The notes beneath the pieces are model-generated. The model worked only from the letters and a program-made list of their open reading frames with translations. It made no database searches and was not told the origin of the DNA. A program made the translations under genes and the position numbers. Below are positions 1-21,737 of a stretch of DNA of 64,000 nt, piece by piece; the stretch's first letter is position 1, and each line of letters begins with the position of its first letter. The stretch comes from Clavelina lepadiformis (taxonomy: Eukaryota > Chordata > Ascidiacea > Aplousobranchia > Clavelinidae): the NCBI RefSeq assembly GCF_947623445.1, contig NC_135244.1, positions 3,224,001 through 3,288,000 of the forward strand, in the 5' to 3' direction.

Positions 1-3000
1 ACACGGCGTTGTTGCTTACATTTCCACCCGCCAGAAAATAGTAAATTTAAATGTATGCTCTTACTCTAAATCTTAATAACAGGACAGACTGTTATGGAGA
101 ATGCATGTTTTGCGCAAATTGCAAATTTCTCACGCTCGACATCCCTAACTTTGACTCGACGAGATTGTATATATAGCTGTCTGAACAAAACGGTTCCCGA
201 TGCTATCTATATGTTTGTTTCTCAGAGTTGAAATTAAGCAATTTATCTGTGGAAACGGTCAGAGTCTATTCTCTTGGGAGGCTACTGGTACCCAGACATC
301 CGCCTTTTAGGACTTGCTGCTGAATATTTTATGAGCTTAGGTGCATTTCGCACAGGTTGGTTTGCTTGGATAAAAGAAAAAACGCGAATGCAGACCTTAT
401 ATGGTTGAAATTCGGAATTGAATTCATGACAAAAAATCTGTCGCCAACCGCTCTATATTGCATTGGTGGTTTCAGATATAGCTTACATTTAGGCTATACG
501 AACGTATTCTTTCAACAGGATCGACAGAAAACGTTCAGAAGTACTTTAACCATAGTTTTTGCTACTTGTGTATTTTGTAAAAGTTTATTTGCTATATGAG
601 AAGACGCTTCTTGATCATTTGCATTAAAATAAGTTTCAGGGTATAATTTGGCTTCAAAGCAATATTAATTGTTTACAACTACGCCTATATATGGTTTAGT
701 AACCTAGCGTAAACGGTTTCAGTAAGACGTTTTTGGTTAGATTTTGCGTGGCTTGATTACACATATTTATAGTATATAAGTCCATTTGTGGTACCGTTAG
801 ACCTTAAAGCCCTAATCTAATAAGCTTTAAGCTACTACAGCTTGATAGCCCGAGTTGTGTGAAGTCAAATCACATAATTATTTGAATTATGCAATTATAG
901 AAGCCTATACGGCTATGTCTATTGTTTATTTAAGTGAAAGTACACAGTTCTAGTGATAATTTTCCACTATTATAACGTGCTTATAACACAACATATACAA
1001 GCATTTGATAGATATCTAAGGAAGCGATGTTTTTCTCTAAACAGATAAATGGTTCAATGTGCTGTGGAAGTGATTAAATATGCATTAGCTTTTACTTTGG
1101 TGTAGCCTACGTAAATAATTAGGGCTATTTTTTGTTCTAAAAATACTCTTTTAATTTTCTAAATGGAAATGGTGACCACGGAATTACACCGATGCGTAAC
1201 GTTTGGTTTGTAGTAGTTTGTTTGCTCTGGTTTCGATATAATTTTATATTGTAAGGCTATAACGCTGGTATGGTATGATATCACCATCTTTTTTTCGATT
1301 TAAAGAAATTCTTTGCACGACTTATACTCGGCGATAATTCCTTATCGCTCGGGTCCCAAAAATGCAATTTGTCTTTGTACAAGTTCAGACGGACGCATTT
1401 TTACTGATTTTTTCATTCTCGTATTTCCCGAACTTGGAACTATTCATATGGACCACTGAATAAGAGCAAGTGTTGTTGATGCCTTGCTGTGGGCATTAGC
1501 CTACTAGGGTATCGCCGCTGGGTATCGAACACGGATCCCATCACTACGAACCCAGCGCTACAATCACACAAAAATCCAGCAGACAAATTAATGATTTTTT
1601 ATCGAAATAAAAGTTTTTCGAATTGATATAGAAGTCAATTTCTCGTGACTGCATGTAATTCCACGCGAATCAAAGTTTATATGGATTATACCATTACTTT
1701 TTCGAAGTGACTATTTCACCGTATGCAGGTCACGCAACTTGTTGTTGTAGATTGGCGGTTAGGTTAGGAGAATGGATATGCAAAAACTTGATTTTAACTA
1801 TTTAAGGTTTTGTTGGAGTTTTAAAACATGCCGTAGAAAGCGATCATATTTAAGTAGAATCACGCCTGTGACGCGCTGTGATTTTTGTTGTTTTCAAAAT
1901 TCACTTTATCCTTTATATAGGACAGCATAATGCATTCATTACGTCAGTTTTCACTCCAAACGTCACAATTTGCTGTGAGCCTACGACCACGTAACACGCT
2001 GGATACGTTCATGAAAAACCTTTAGCTGTGGAAAAACATTAGGCTGTTTAATCTACGTTGTCGCTTGTTGGTGTTAAAACAGAAGATAGTTTTACCTTCG
2101 ATGCACCCTCATGGACGTGTTGATAAATGAATACGTGAGCCTGACTTGCCTAGCCTACTTCCTCGATAAAGTTTAGCATACGCTCCACTACGAACTGAGA
2201 TGACCTTGGAGTCACGTTACCGCTTTGGTTTGTAAGTTGTTCGTGTTTTGCAATTTTATGGAGATGTCTATAACTGTGCGACCGCCCTCGGACAGTGCCT
2301 CGGCTTGAGGTTGAGGCACGCTACCATGTTTGGCGAAATATTTAAGCAAAATCTTGGCGCGTGACCAAACAGGTCATTATTTCGTCATAGAGATCATGAG
2401 CTGCGTAAGTGATTTGTAAAGCAGTATGTGGTGATGAAAAAAATGTTTATTTTGATTGATTGGGCATGAGACCAGCAGTGTCACCCAATTGGTGGTTATT
2501 TTAATGGACTATGTCAAGGTTAGCAGCAGATAAAGAATAGGAATGTGGTGCAAAAAGATATAGTCAAAACGAGTTGATTTAGTTGTGTTGCAATTTTACG
2601 TGACAAAATCGCTTGTCTTGTTTGTAAGCAAACTCGACTGGTTTTCTCTGTAAGTTTTACTCTAGCCCTAGGCTACTGCATATATGTGTTCATAAACATG
2701 TTTAATACTATGTTAGTAAATAATGTTAATCTTTCTCGACCAGTACTTAATAGTTTGCATTTTTTTCCGATAACTACTTCAAGTTAAAACATATTCTGTA
2801 ACTGTAAGCAATAACCTATTCTAGGTTAGTGCAGGTTTGTGTGTTTTGACGAAGCCATGTTATTGAGCCTTGGCGAATGGACCAGCGCTTAAATATGAAC
2901 TTAATTTGAGGCGCATTCCCAGGCAATGTGCGTTATAATTCGGAAATATGAGATCTGAATTCCGATGCTAAGTGCCCTGGTGGCATATTTCGGCCACACA

Positions 3001-3256
3001 TTGACTTTTGACCTTTTTGAAGGTTGTAAATTGGCCGATGATGTCATCGCAACTAGTATAGCCTACTGCATATATACAAATGTTGGGTGAGATATTTAAA
3101 TTGTTTATAGTTTTCTTCCAGCTTATGCGCTAGTTAGATTGTGCTACTTTCTCCTTGTATTAAAAAGTGTTGGAAGCGTGTGCAGCTGCTTCAAAGAAGC
3201 CAGAAAAGACATTTTTGCTATCTCCATCATTTTGACTTAACCTCAACTGTTTGAAC
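1..3256. other. Non-coding stretch, no supported gene
   Basis: AT-rich sequence with only short open frames and no recognisable protein similarity. It may hold upstream or untranslated sequence of the small gene at 3257, since a polypyrimidine-AG acceptor-like site lies near 3118, but I cannot show a transcript. The one clear item inside is a minus-strand SINE at about 1455-1560. Confidence 0.5.
1455..1560 (-). repeat. tRNA-derived SINE, minus strand
   Basis: Read on the minus strand, this contains a box-B-like GTTCGATACCC followed by a body with CAACAACACTTGC and TTCAGTGGTCC. The same order of blocks occurs on the plus strand near 17527-17700 and 32650-32760. A tRNA-type internal promoter followed by a shared body is the usual SINE structure. 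Limits are approximate. Confidence 0.6.
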
Positions 3257-3499
3257 ATGGGCTCGATGTGCGGAAAAGCGTCCGCCAAACAGGAAGCAGC
3301 TAAGGAGGAACAGGCGGAGCAAGAGGTAGGGGAAAACCAACAACAGCAAGAAGCGAACGGAAAGCCTGCGGAAAATGAAGAACAGAAGACGGAGCCGACG
3401 GAGCAGAACGCCGAGCCAACGGAACAGGAGCAGGAAGCTGACCGAATGTCCACGGAAGTCGTAAAGGACGCAGTGGCTGAGGCGAACCAAGCGGAATAG
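3257..3499 (+). CDS. Small acidic Glu/Gln-rich protein, possibly N-acylated
   Basis: An 80-residue single-exon frame starting at ATG 3257 and ending in TAG. It begins MGSMCGKAS: glycine 2 and cysteine 5 could support N-myristoylation plus palmitoylation, though residue 6 is Gly rather than the favoured Ser/Thr. The rest is extremely rich in Glu, Gln, Ala, Lys and Pro, with repeated PTEQ and EQ units, and is predicted to be disordered. The frame is GC-rich and purine-rich compared with its surroundings, which supports coding. I recognise no family. The composition recalls acylated acidic membrane-associated proteins of the CAP-23/MARCKS kind, but that is only an analogy. Antisense frames over the same DNA are shadows. 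Confidence 0.55.
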   Translation: MGSMCGKASAKQEAAKEEQAEQEVGENQQQQEANGKPAENEEQKTEPTEQNAEPTEQEQEADRMSTEVVKDAVAEANQAE

Positions 3500-4633
3500 A
3501 GGCGGAGAAACTTTGAAAAACTCCCATGAACGATCCCTCAATGAGAGGGTATGAATTTTTATTTAAGTTCAGAAAACATAGACAAATTACTGTATCATTT
3601 TCATCAGTCCACGTTTCGCTTTAATTGCATTTGTTAAAATTTCTTCTGTAAAAATTCTTATGTCACATTTGCGAAATAATCGCAGCCTAATAATTTGTTA
3701 AACGTTAAACTAAAATTGTATAAGTGTGTTTAATGGCGGTTTATGCCCAAATAAGAGACAGCAGGTTGCACCATAGCGTTTTGAATGTTCATCTTAAGGT
3801 CTGACGCTGGCCTATAGAGATATTACATGACCCGAGGTGTAATGTAATGTCTACGATTGACCCATGTAAAAATCGGTGTTATACACAACGGTATGGAACA
3901 GAAACGGGAAAAACTATATAACAGTTGCGTACTCGTTAATGGTCATGTTCCTCTCTATTGTTTAAAATTCAACGTGTCAGTTTTTCTCGCATATGACGTC
4001 ATACAAAATGAGTGTGTCTTGCCTATGTGGTAGGCGTGGTGAAGTTGTTTACTGCATTGGACCGAACGTGTGCTAAAGATAGAAACTTAAAAAGTAATGT
4101 TGTCATATCACATTTGCAATGTAACTTTTTTCACAAATATTCTAAGATAGTCTGGAAATCTGATTTATCACTATTATCAATTCCTTGCTGTAGGGTAAGT
4201 TTGTATTATTTTCATGCATAAGCCTTTACCGTTCTCGTTTGTTCATGGATGCATTTTGTGTTATTAGACCCGCCGAAAATGCTCCAAATATCCTTAATTG
4301 CTTCCGCGGTTGCAGTCATTTTGCCTGCGTCATCACAAATTGCGTTTCTATAATTGGATAGATTTGTCGTCAACGAGACTTTTGATAATCAGGATATGTC
4401 GATCCTGGCTGTACAATTCGTAATGCTGCTGTTTGGGCGTTGTTATAATATTGTGTATGACCGATGTCGTAACCTACGTGTCGCTAGGTTGGCGATTCTG
4501 TTAATGTTTGTTATATACCAGCCTCACATGTCATCAATAAAGATGTCAGTACATTACAAGGACGTGAAAAGTAAGTATGGCAAAACTACTTCAACTCTTG
4601 CAAAACAATCTTTAAATCCGGCTAATCAAAGTT

Positions 4634-4911
4634 GGCCCGCGAACTGATAGTCAGCTTTGATAGTCGCTATTGTCGAGGAAGAACCTCGACCGCAGATGTC
4701 ACATTGATCAGCATGAATAGCTAAAAATTTTGAACTATTCTAATTTCAGTTTTAATTAAAAAAGAGAACTTTTTTCAGTTCTAATATCAATGTCACATTG
4801 TTCTTCAGTTCTAATTTCACATTTCTTCAGTTCTGATTTAAAAACATTGGCCCGCAAGATAAAAATTTTTTTTGATTTTGGCCCGCGATGAAAAGAAGTT
4901 GGACCACGCTG
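4634..4911 (+). repeat. hAT-type miniature element, 5'-truncated copy
   Basis: Nearly identical to the complete element at 24056-24377, from the GGCCCGCGAACTGATAG block to the right terminus GTTGGACCACGCTG. About the first 40 bp, including the left inverted terminus, are missing. This is a fragment of the same family. Confidence 0.75.
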
Positions 4912-6818
4912 GGCTAGAGTATAGGGGTATAGGCTAAACTGCGGGTTCGCAAACAGATCGGTGGCGTCGTTGTTTATAAAACAAACATTCAAGCTGTTAT
5001 CTAATAATTAGGTTACTCTCGATGCTACTTATTACGTCATAATAGGGTATCGATTTATCGTGAAACGACTTTCATGTCGTGTTAGCATCATTAGCGACAA
5101 AAGCCGCTTTCCCAGAAGTTATGATGTTTGCCTGTTACTCATGGATTCTATAGTTCATATTCTTTACTTGCACTATGCAGTAGCAGTTTTTTCGAATGCA
5201 ACATTTCCGAAATTTCCTTTAAATTCCTCATTAAGTTTTGTTATGGTTCAAAACTACTACATTGTGCGCGAAATTCCGAAGTATCTCGTAATTTCCAACC
5301 CTACAGTAGCTACAATACTGTTGTTGACAAAAATCATTTCGAGGCGTCAAGCCGTCGGGATATGAGTGTTCCAAAGTGATCGAATGCAGGAGAAAACTGC
5401 GTGCCTTGGAAGGCATCGGCCACGCCCTTAAAGACTGCCTTCCAAAGGTAGTTACGCCATTCGTTCAGTGCATACAATCACGCAACGCATCCAAGGCCAA
5501 ATGTGTGGTGATGATGAGAAAGGCACTTCGTAGTTTTGTGCTAATAAGAACAACGGTTTCCCGAACAATGGCGCAACTCGCAAGTGGTACTTGGCAACGT
5601 TATGATAATGTCTTTATGACCGTGATTGTGTGTGCGAGTTGGCTGTTGTAAAAAGTGGTAAGTACGTACGCATAATACCTCTAATGGCGTCATAAACGTC
5701 AAATGGCCAAACTAAATCAAGATTTAGAAATGCAAAAAGGTTCTAAAGTCCGCCTTGTAAAGATCTTGAAAAACCAAACGCAACAATACCTAAAATAACA
5801 GCATTTTGAAAATTTAAATGCAAAATCGCATTCTCTTTAACGTGACAGTTTTGGATTTCAATGGCATGATCTCATTTATCGTGAGCAGATTTACTATTTA
5901 GCGTCACAATAGCAATGCCATTTCAAATTTATTTGTAGAATTCTTTCCGGACACTGGTGAAGCCATGCCTTCCTTATTAAGACTTGTTTGCATTTGTTCC
6001 AGTTATCTATCTGTCTGTTTGAAGTGCTACCTACTGTTCCGTCTCTACGGCAGAAGTTCCCCACCTTTTTTATTCTACACACCCCTAAAAAGCATTTGTC
6101 GTGTTGTCACACCCCTGGCTTTTAAAAAACCTAAACATTTTAACTAAACTTGAAACCTAAATGTGTCCCAGTTAACTGAAACGTAGCCTTCGAATAACAA
6201 AAGTTAAATACTTTAGGATCTAAATAATTGATTTTCCCTAGGTTTTTCACCCCCCAAAAAGTTATCTCGCACGCTCTGGAGGTTTAAAACCCCTGATTTA
6301 AGTTATTCTGTAAGAAACACGTCGCCTGGTACGGTTGCTAGGCGCCAAGGTGTCTGGGGAGTGCGGCAAATGGGATTAGCTAAAATACTTCATATAATAA
6401 AGGCATATTGCATTAATGTTGTTTCTGATCCAATTTGCGAGTGTCATTCTGAACTTGTCTTCTGCAGAAAGGGAAATCCAACAAACGCTGTGGCAACGAA
6501 ATTCATTTAATCACTTTGAATTTGAGAAAAAACATCCCTTAAAAATACACGGTGCCATTACATCGCAAGACGGCATACGCAGCCAGAAGGTAAAATCGAG
6601 TTTCCAACAACCATCAAACCTTACATCTTTAGAAATACTAAGGTTCTCGGAGTGGGGACAAAAGCACAGCTGCTTAACACTGAGCCGATATAATTGTGTT
6701 GTAACCGGCAGCGTGTGAATGGTAAATGAGTCAATAAAACCAACTCCCCTTGCGGATGGCGACGATAATATTCGATTACGTAATTCTCAGGGTAAATTGG
6801 GTTTGCTGTGTGTTCACA

Positions 6819-6843
6819 CCATACTCACACACAGTGAGTATGG
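6819..6843. repeat. Perfect 10-bp hairpin
   Basis: CCATACTCAC, then five bases ACACA, then GTGAGTATGG: a perfect 10-bp stem. It stands alone in non-coding DNA. It could be a miniature-element core or chance. Confidence 0.5.
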
Positions 6844-7932
6844 GAGGTTCTTTGGGTATTTTCGGTGAAATTTTAATGTTGTTCCATACATCGCTGATGC
6901 TCCCTTAAAGTAAATAACGACCAGGTTTTCATGGAAATTTACATTATTAGTCATACCGTTACTCCAGTACGCTTGGCACGAATATCTGAAGCTTGATGTC
7001 ATCAGTCATACCGTACGCATTTGAAAGAGGCCTGCTTATGCCTACATTGTTTCTTCAAGAAAAACGTACTGATCCGAAAATCAAGAAAAAATTAGCTTGG
7101 CAAAAAGAACCGCGCTTGAATAAGCTTGGTATTAAGAGAACAAAACTGTAGGATGCAACTTGGACAAAATACGGCTCCTCTACTAAAAAATACATGCATG
7201 AGGAGCGATATATGACATCACAGTATATGGTTGTTTTCATAGCAAACAGCTAATAAGGATGCTTTCACAAATTCTACCCACAAGCACACGCAATTAACTT
7301 AAGGTACAAAAAATAGCAAAATAGTATTTCTGTGCCTGCATTTTATAACTTTAATCACAAAAAACGAAGCAGCGTTAATACAGTCAACCAGGCAAAATGA
7401 ACTACTTTTTTGAGCAAGGTCCTAATGCTCCTAGCAAGAGTAAGTGGATGTTGTGAAACAGCCATAGCAAAACGACAAAATTTCTAAACCTTGCGTTACA
7501 ACAAGTAATAATTAAATTTTTAACAATGGCTTTGTTGTCAAAATCATCATCTTGTAGGTAAAATACAGTAGTTCAAGTGCAACCTTGTTAAGATACGTTG
7601 ACAAGGGAATACTAATGCTTATTCCATGCAAAAGCCGATAATGAATTTGCCAATAAAACGAGGTACGTCAAGGTAGCCTACATATGATTAAGATGTCTAT
7701 GGATCGATTACGAGTTCATTAAGTATGAAAATGTAATCCGATGGCACCAGTAGATGGCAGAAGAGAGGCTAACAGAAAATAAATTTCTTGAATGCAACAC
7801 TTGAAGAGAAAATAAAATTTGACACAGAAAAAAATACGAGAAAGACCTTACAAAAACAAAAAAAAAACAAAAAAAAGGGATGTGAAGTGGCCAAAAACCT
7901 ACAAAAAAGCATCCATTTTTAGCCGAGACCTT

Positions 7933-17211
<9,279 letters not shown>

Positions 17212-17526
17212 ATTTTAATTAGGAAAAATCTTCTGGTTAAGTTGTAAGTCTTCAGAAGGTTCTAGCTTGTTTAGGTTTTAACATCAGATCTGTTTTTCTT
17301 TTTTGTTTTTAGTCCAAGTATTATGTCACAGTGAAAGGCTAACTCATACAGAAAAATCTGTTAATTGCTGAATAGAAAAAACCAATGTAATAAAATTTTA
17401 CAATGTAAATTAAATACAAAACGCCTTTTTGACTAGTAGGCTACAGTTAATTTTTCTCTTGTTTAAGGAATAAGACATCTTAAGCATTTGTTCCTCTGCA
17501 CGCATGATTTCTCATTGAAAACTCAG

Positions 17527-18490
17527 CATCAGCTCGATAATCGAGTGGTTCGAGTGCTGGCCCTGCAATAAACGTGGTTTGTGTTCTATGTTCGATGCCC
17601 AGTGGCGCCATATTGTTGTAATGGCCTAGGGCAAAGCATTTAACAACACTTGCACCTGTTCAGTAGATCAGACTGGAAAGTACAGCAAATTGACGAGAAA
17701 TCATGCGTGCAAAGATGCAACGTTTGGTGTGATGACAAGCACTGAATTCTTAACTCTTGGTTTATCTATTATAAAATGTTTTTTTAACAACCAGCTTTTG
17801 TTTGCTCTTGTTAACTGAGTTAAGATTCCATCGTTGTAACACCACTGTAATTCACGTATTGCACGTTTTAAGCCCTCGAGGCTTTGCTGCCTTTTCCTGT
17901 TCGTTAATTGCCTGTGAGCATACTTCTTGTTTGACCATTCAACAATGAGTTTAGCACAATATTTTTCGCTTCCCACAGTCATGACTGCAGAGTATGGCAG
18001 TTTTGGCCGAGATTTTAGGTGTGCAACAATGAAGATGGCGTGCACTGTGACTCGTGGCCCAAGGTTGCCCAGAGTTTGTGATAGGCAAGGTACGACCCCT
18101 TACAATCAAAATTGAGGAAAAAGCAGTTTTTCCCAGTTTTTTACAGTTATCGTTTGTAAATACTAATTTTATAGTAGAAAGCGTAGCAAAAATTATTGTC
18201 TCCTTTTTTTCTGGAGACACCAGTTTCTCCTGGTGTGCAATATATGATATGTTGGACATACTCTGCAGTCATGACCCACAGTCAATGGCGAATGTGACAA
18301 TGGCCACAGTCAAAAACAAACAATACAAAAAAACTATAATTTTGCATTAAGATCCAAAAAACCCGAATAAAAAATGTGTGACAATTGGAACTTGCACAAA
18401 GGCTAGCTCGGTAACTGGGGCTCAAGCGATGAGGACACAGTTTAAGTCATGCAAAGACTTTCCTCAGTCCGACTGCCCGAGGATAAACAT
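17527..18490 (+). repeat. tRNA-derived SINE interrupted by a later insertion
   Basis: Box-A-like GAGTGGTTCGAGTGCTGG at about 17543-17560 and box-B-like TGTTCGATGCCC at about 17589-17600 head a body matching the SINEs at 1455 and 32650. The body stops near 17700 and resumes near 18370 (GGAACTTGCACAAAGGCTAG), matching the continuous copy at 32817 onwards. The roughly 660 bp between is therefore an insertion. Confidence 0.6.
17701..18365. mobile_element. Unclassified repeat inserted in a SINE
   Basis: Interrupts the SINE body. It contains an internal inverted pair of about 18 bp (TCATGACTGCAGAGTATG near 17980, complement near 18258). Its left end resembles 49500-49590, and the block GCACGTTTTAAGCC resembles 28057 onwards, so it belongs to a dispersed family. 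No transposase frame was recognised. Confidence 0.45.
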
Positions 18491-18910
18491 TATCACACAC
18501 ATACCAAAGCGGCGCAGCCTGCCTTACAATTACATATGCTTTCCACTCTGAATCATCAAACCACATTGTGATAGCCTATAAGATTAGTCTCGCGCAATGC
18601 ATGAAATAAGGTAAGCTATAGGCTTCATACCAAATCTTTAACATATAACTGAAATAGACCTAACGTACATATTCTGTGATACTGTATGAAAAAAGTCGAT
18701 TCAAGCTATTTAGGGTTTAATTGAAGATAGATTTACATTAGACTTAAGTTACTATGTTATAAAATTTAAGTTAGGTTAACAAGAGGCCATGAAGAATAGC
18801 TTTGAATGTACGATTTTTTTCCGGTGTAATAGTGACAGCCTTTGAAATTACATTCGACAACGTTCACGTCTATATGCCTAGCCTAACTGCGTAAGAATAG
18901 AACAGCTTTC

Positions 18911-19009
18911 GGGTCTAGAACACAAGTGCACAACCGGATGATTTGAATTAGAGCAGCTGGGGTCCAATAAACAAAGGCATTCTGTGGTTGCACGCTTGTG
19001 TACTAACCC
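18911..19009. mobile_element. Short MITE with 8-bp target duplication
   Basis: Terminal inverted repeats of about 25 bp (GGGTCTAGAACACAAGTGC on the left) are flanked on both sides by CAGCTTTC. The same family recurs at 27248-27336 with its own exact 8-bp duplication. An 8-bp duplication suggests mobilisation by a hAT transposase. Confidence 0.75.
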
Positions 19010-19842
19010 CAGCTTTCTACCTATAAAGAAGTCTGGAAGCAACAGTCCGACAGTTTTGGTGTTCAAACATCAAAGTGCTTTAACTTTGAATAAGGATTCC
19101 ACTTCAGCTTCAACTTTGACCCCAACATTGTAAGACATTGTTTTATTAGAGCGGCAAGGTACTGTCAAGCGAAAAGCGGTTAAACCTTAAACATTGAATA
19201 AAGTTAATAATAATTTATTGCTTGAAAACCGCATAATACTAGATGTATCTTGGGAAAAACTATTTTAAATACTACTAATACTAGTTAACTTAAACATGAT
19301 GCATTTTCAATTTCAACTTTTGTTCCAAATCACTAAACGGTAATATAGATCCTAAATCTTACAAAGAAGGTGTAAACTTTTATTTTACGAAGAAATGCAA
19401 ATTGGACACGCAGTATGAACTCGCAAAGGGGTGCCAATTTAAAAACTAAGCAAAAAATAAGCATGGTAGAGTTTCGATCAAAAAATAGAAATAAGCTTGC
19501 GAAAAGAGGTTAATTTATTTATGAATGGTAGCATAAAATTAATTCTCAGCTATTTTGGTTTGCTTCTTTACAGACTTGATCCTATTCCTATGCTGAAGTT
19601 ATTGATACCTTGGTTTTCCAGTGTTTGCCTTCGCAAGATTTAAAACCCAAAAAAGATTCTGTATTTGTCATGTATAATTTAACATTTCTTTAAAAGCACT
19701 AAATAACTACTTCGCCGAGTTTGAACCTTCAATGCCATAATATAAAATACAGCTGTATAGTATAACTAGAAATAAATTTTCGTGTTCCTCGGCATTAACG
19801 TGCTTTGCGGTAGCCTGACTACACTAAGCAATCATTTATAAC

Positions 19843-19980
19843 CAGTGGTGGGATTTATATATTTTAACATTTCGTTCTCTCACTAGCAGCATGTCATATT
19901 GACCCGGGAACAATTTATATAGACCTATACATACGCTTGTTAATAACCGGTTCGCAGGAACCGGCTGAATCCCGCCACTG
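19843..19980. mobile_element. MITE with CAGTGGTGGGATT termini
   Basis: Left end CAGTGGTGGGATT and right end AATCCCGCCACTG are nearly perfect inverted repeats of hAT-like type. I see no target duplication, so it may be old. The left half matches a degraded copy near 28844-28915. Confidence 0.6.
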
Positions 19981-20911
19981 TCGATGGCATTGTAACTACA
20001 GATTTATAATGAGCAGCCGCCCGAGACCAGCAACTTTGTGATAAACAAAAATTAATGTTAAACTCACCAAAAAACTATTTTGTCACTTTAGAAAGTGATT
20101 TAGTAGTAACCATTGCAGATTAAAGTAAATAAAAACATAGCAATGATTAGTAAAGCTGAATTTTGACTCGGCATTGCTTCTCAAATTGACCTTCTCCCAC
20201 TAAATCAGCTGTCAAGCAAGTAACTGATAATATTACCAACCAAATGTAAAAACAGGTTTTGTTATGTTAGAATATTTTTCTAATAAGCGTCGTGACACTT
20301 ATGTTCAACAGTAACAAGAAAATGTTTAAAATTAAAATGGTCTAAGTGGGTTCTAGAGCAGGTTATTAGTACGATTTTGTTAGTGATTCCATGGTTTTTT
20401 CATTTCCAGTATAACACATTGCAGCCTTCAATGAGTTCTAAAACAAGCATTAATAGTATTAATAAAAGTACTTGAGTATATTCAAGTACTCAAAAATCAG
20501 TAATCAAGTAAAGTACTTTACTTTAAGTGAAACAGCTCTGTTGTACACGTACAGTGAATGTTAGATTAGAACACAAGTAAATATAGATATGATTTCTAAG
20601 TGCATTACCATTATACAGTGCATAAATTGGAACAGGATTGCAGCAAAATGCTCTACAGCTAACACAGTGCATATTGTCAAAGATAAAGAACTTTACAAAT
20701 TACAGATCTTCGTGCAAACTTCAAGTGATACGAAAGGAAGAGATTATTTAAAGGAAATATATTGGTTTCCTTATATAAATTCATTAACATAAATGCTTCA
20801 TTGTATCATAAAATGTTAAAAAGCAGATTTATGAAAATACAAAAGGCACCAGACACAACTCAAGACATCAGTAAATGCAGTAAACTACTTTACAATCAAT
20901 GTTGTTCATAT

Positions 20912-21293
20912 CAGGGATGGGTCGGGAGGACGATTATATGGGTTCGTGCAAATCCAAATATTATAAAGATCGACACTAACAAATCCCGAATCTATTTGCA
21001 TCAGCAAATGATAAATTTGACCAAAAAGTTGCTAAATCTTGCTTGTAACGTAATTATTAAAAATTCAACATCAAATGGCGATTTGATAAGCAAAATCCAA
21101 AAGTAAATGATCTTCAGTAAGAAATGTTGTCTCTGGTTTAGCTTAGCCAGGAAAATAGATCACCCTTTGTTAAGAAAGTCCGTAAATTTTTTAAGTAATA
21201 TTGTATTCGGGTTCATCACTGTTGTTAGTTCACTGAATCTTCCACACAGGCGACATTTGGCAAACCTGTTTGGTTCGTACCGGCCCATCCCTA
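20912..21293. mobile_element. 382-bp MITE with exact 8-bp target duplication
   Basis: Ends CAGGGATGGGTCGG and CCGGCCCATCCCTA are imperfect inverted repeats, flanked on both sides by GTTCATAT. The interior holds open frames but no recognisable transposase, so it is a non-autonomous hAT-type element. Confidence 0.8.
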
Positions 21294-21737
21294 GTTCATA
21301 TTATGTAAATAATTTCACTATGAATACAAAGTATAACATATGATACACTTTGCAAGTGTATGTCTTTTAAGATTACTTTTCACGACATTGGATAAATCAG
21401 AAAGCATGAGCATATGATCTACAAGCCATTACAAATAAGAAAAATGGTAGTATATTGGGAAGACTGCATTTGCATAAACTACAAGAATACTTTGAGACCT
21501 TTACAATGTGTTCAGTTGAGCATTTAAAATGTGGCTGAGATATTTCTGTTGTACAAGGTTCAATCGCATTAAATACCTGTCATAGTGTCATATACTGATA
21601 GTTTGAGACAAAATTTGTTTCTAATTTTGATTATATATTACATTAAGACTAACTATTTTGCTAAATCTGTTTTACTACAGCTCCTACGATGACTGGGAAT
21701 ATGTGAATGCTTCACTAAATTAAAAAAGAAATTTAGA

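Larger units (their letters stand above)
3500..7932. other. Intergenic region, no supported gene
   Basis: Several plus-strand frames of about 90-100 codons (for example 4354-4647, 5376-5651, 6416-6718) have no recognisable domain and no consistent splice partners. Supported items are a miniature-element copy at 4634-4911, a hairpin at 6819-6843, and A-rich tracts near 7855-7880 beyond the 3' end of the kinesin gene. Confidence 0.45.
17212..21737. other. Intergenic repeat-rich region
   Basis: Lies between the 5' end of the kinesin gene and the 3' end of the phosphatase gene. Contains a split SINE, three inverted-terminus miniature elements and AT-rich unique sequence. Frames such as 17701-18045 and 20762-21106 fall within or across repeats and are not supported as genes. 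Confidence 0.55.

Noticed and set aside
3227..3541. Antisense frames over the small acidic gene
   Set aside because: They are shadows of the biased codons of the plus-strand frame; their Ser/Phe/Cys-rich translations have no family features.
5376..5651. 91-codon plus-strand frame
   Set aside because: No domain, no convincing splice sites and no neighbouring exon to join.
17537..17600. Possible tRNA gene
   Set aside because: Box-A and box-B-like sequences are present, but no cloverleaf or discriminator end; shared body with two other loci shows it is a SINE.
17701..18350. Frames of about 100 codons on both strands
   Set aside because: They lie inside a repeat inserted in a SINE; no transposase or host domain is recognisable.
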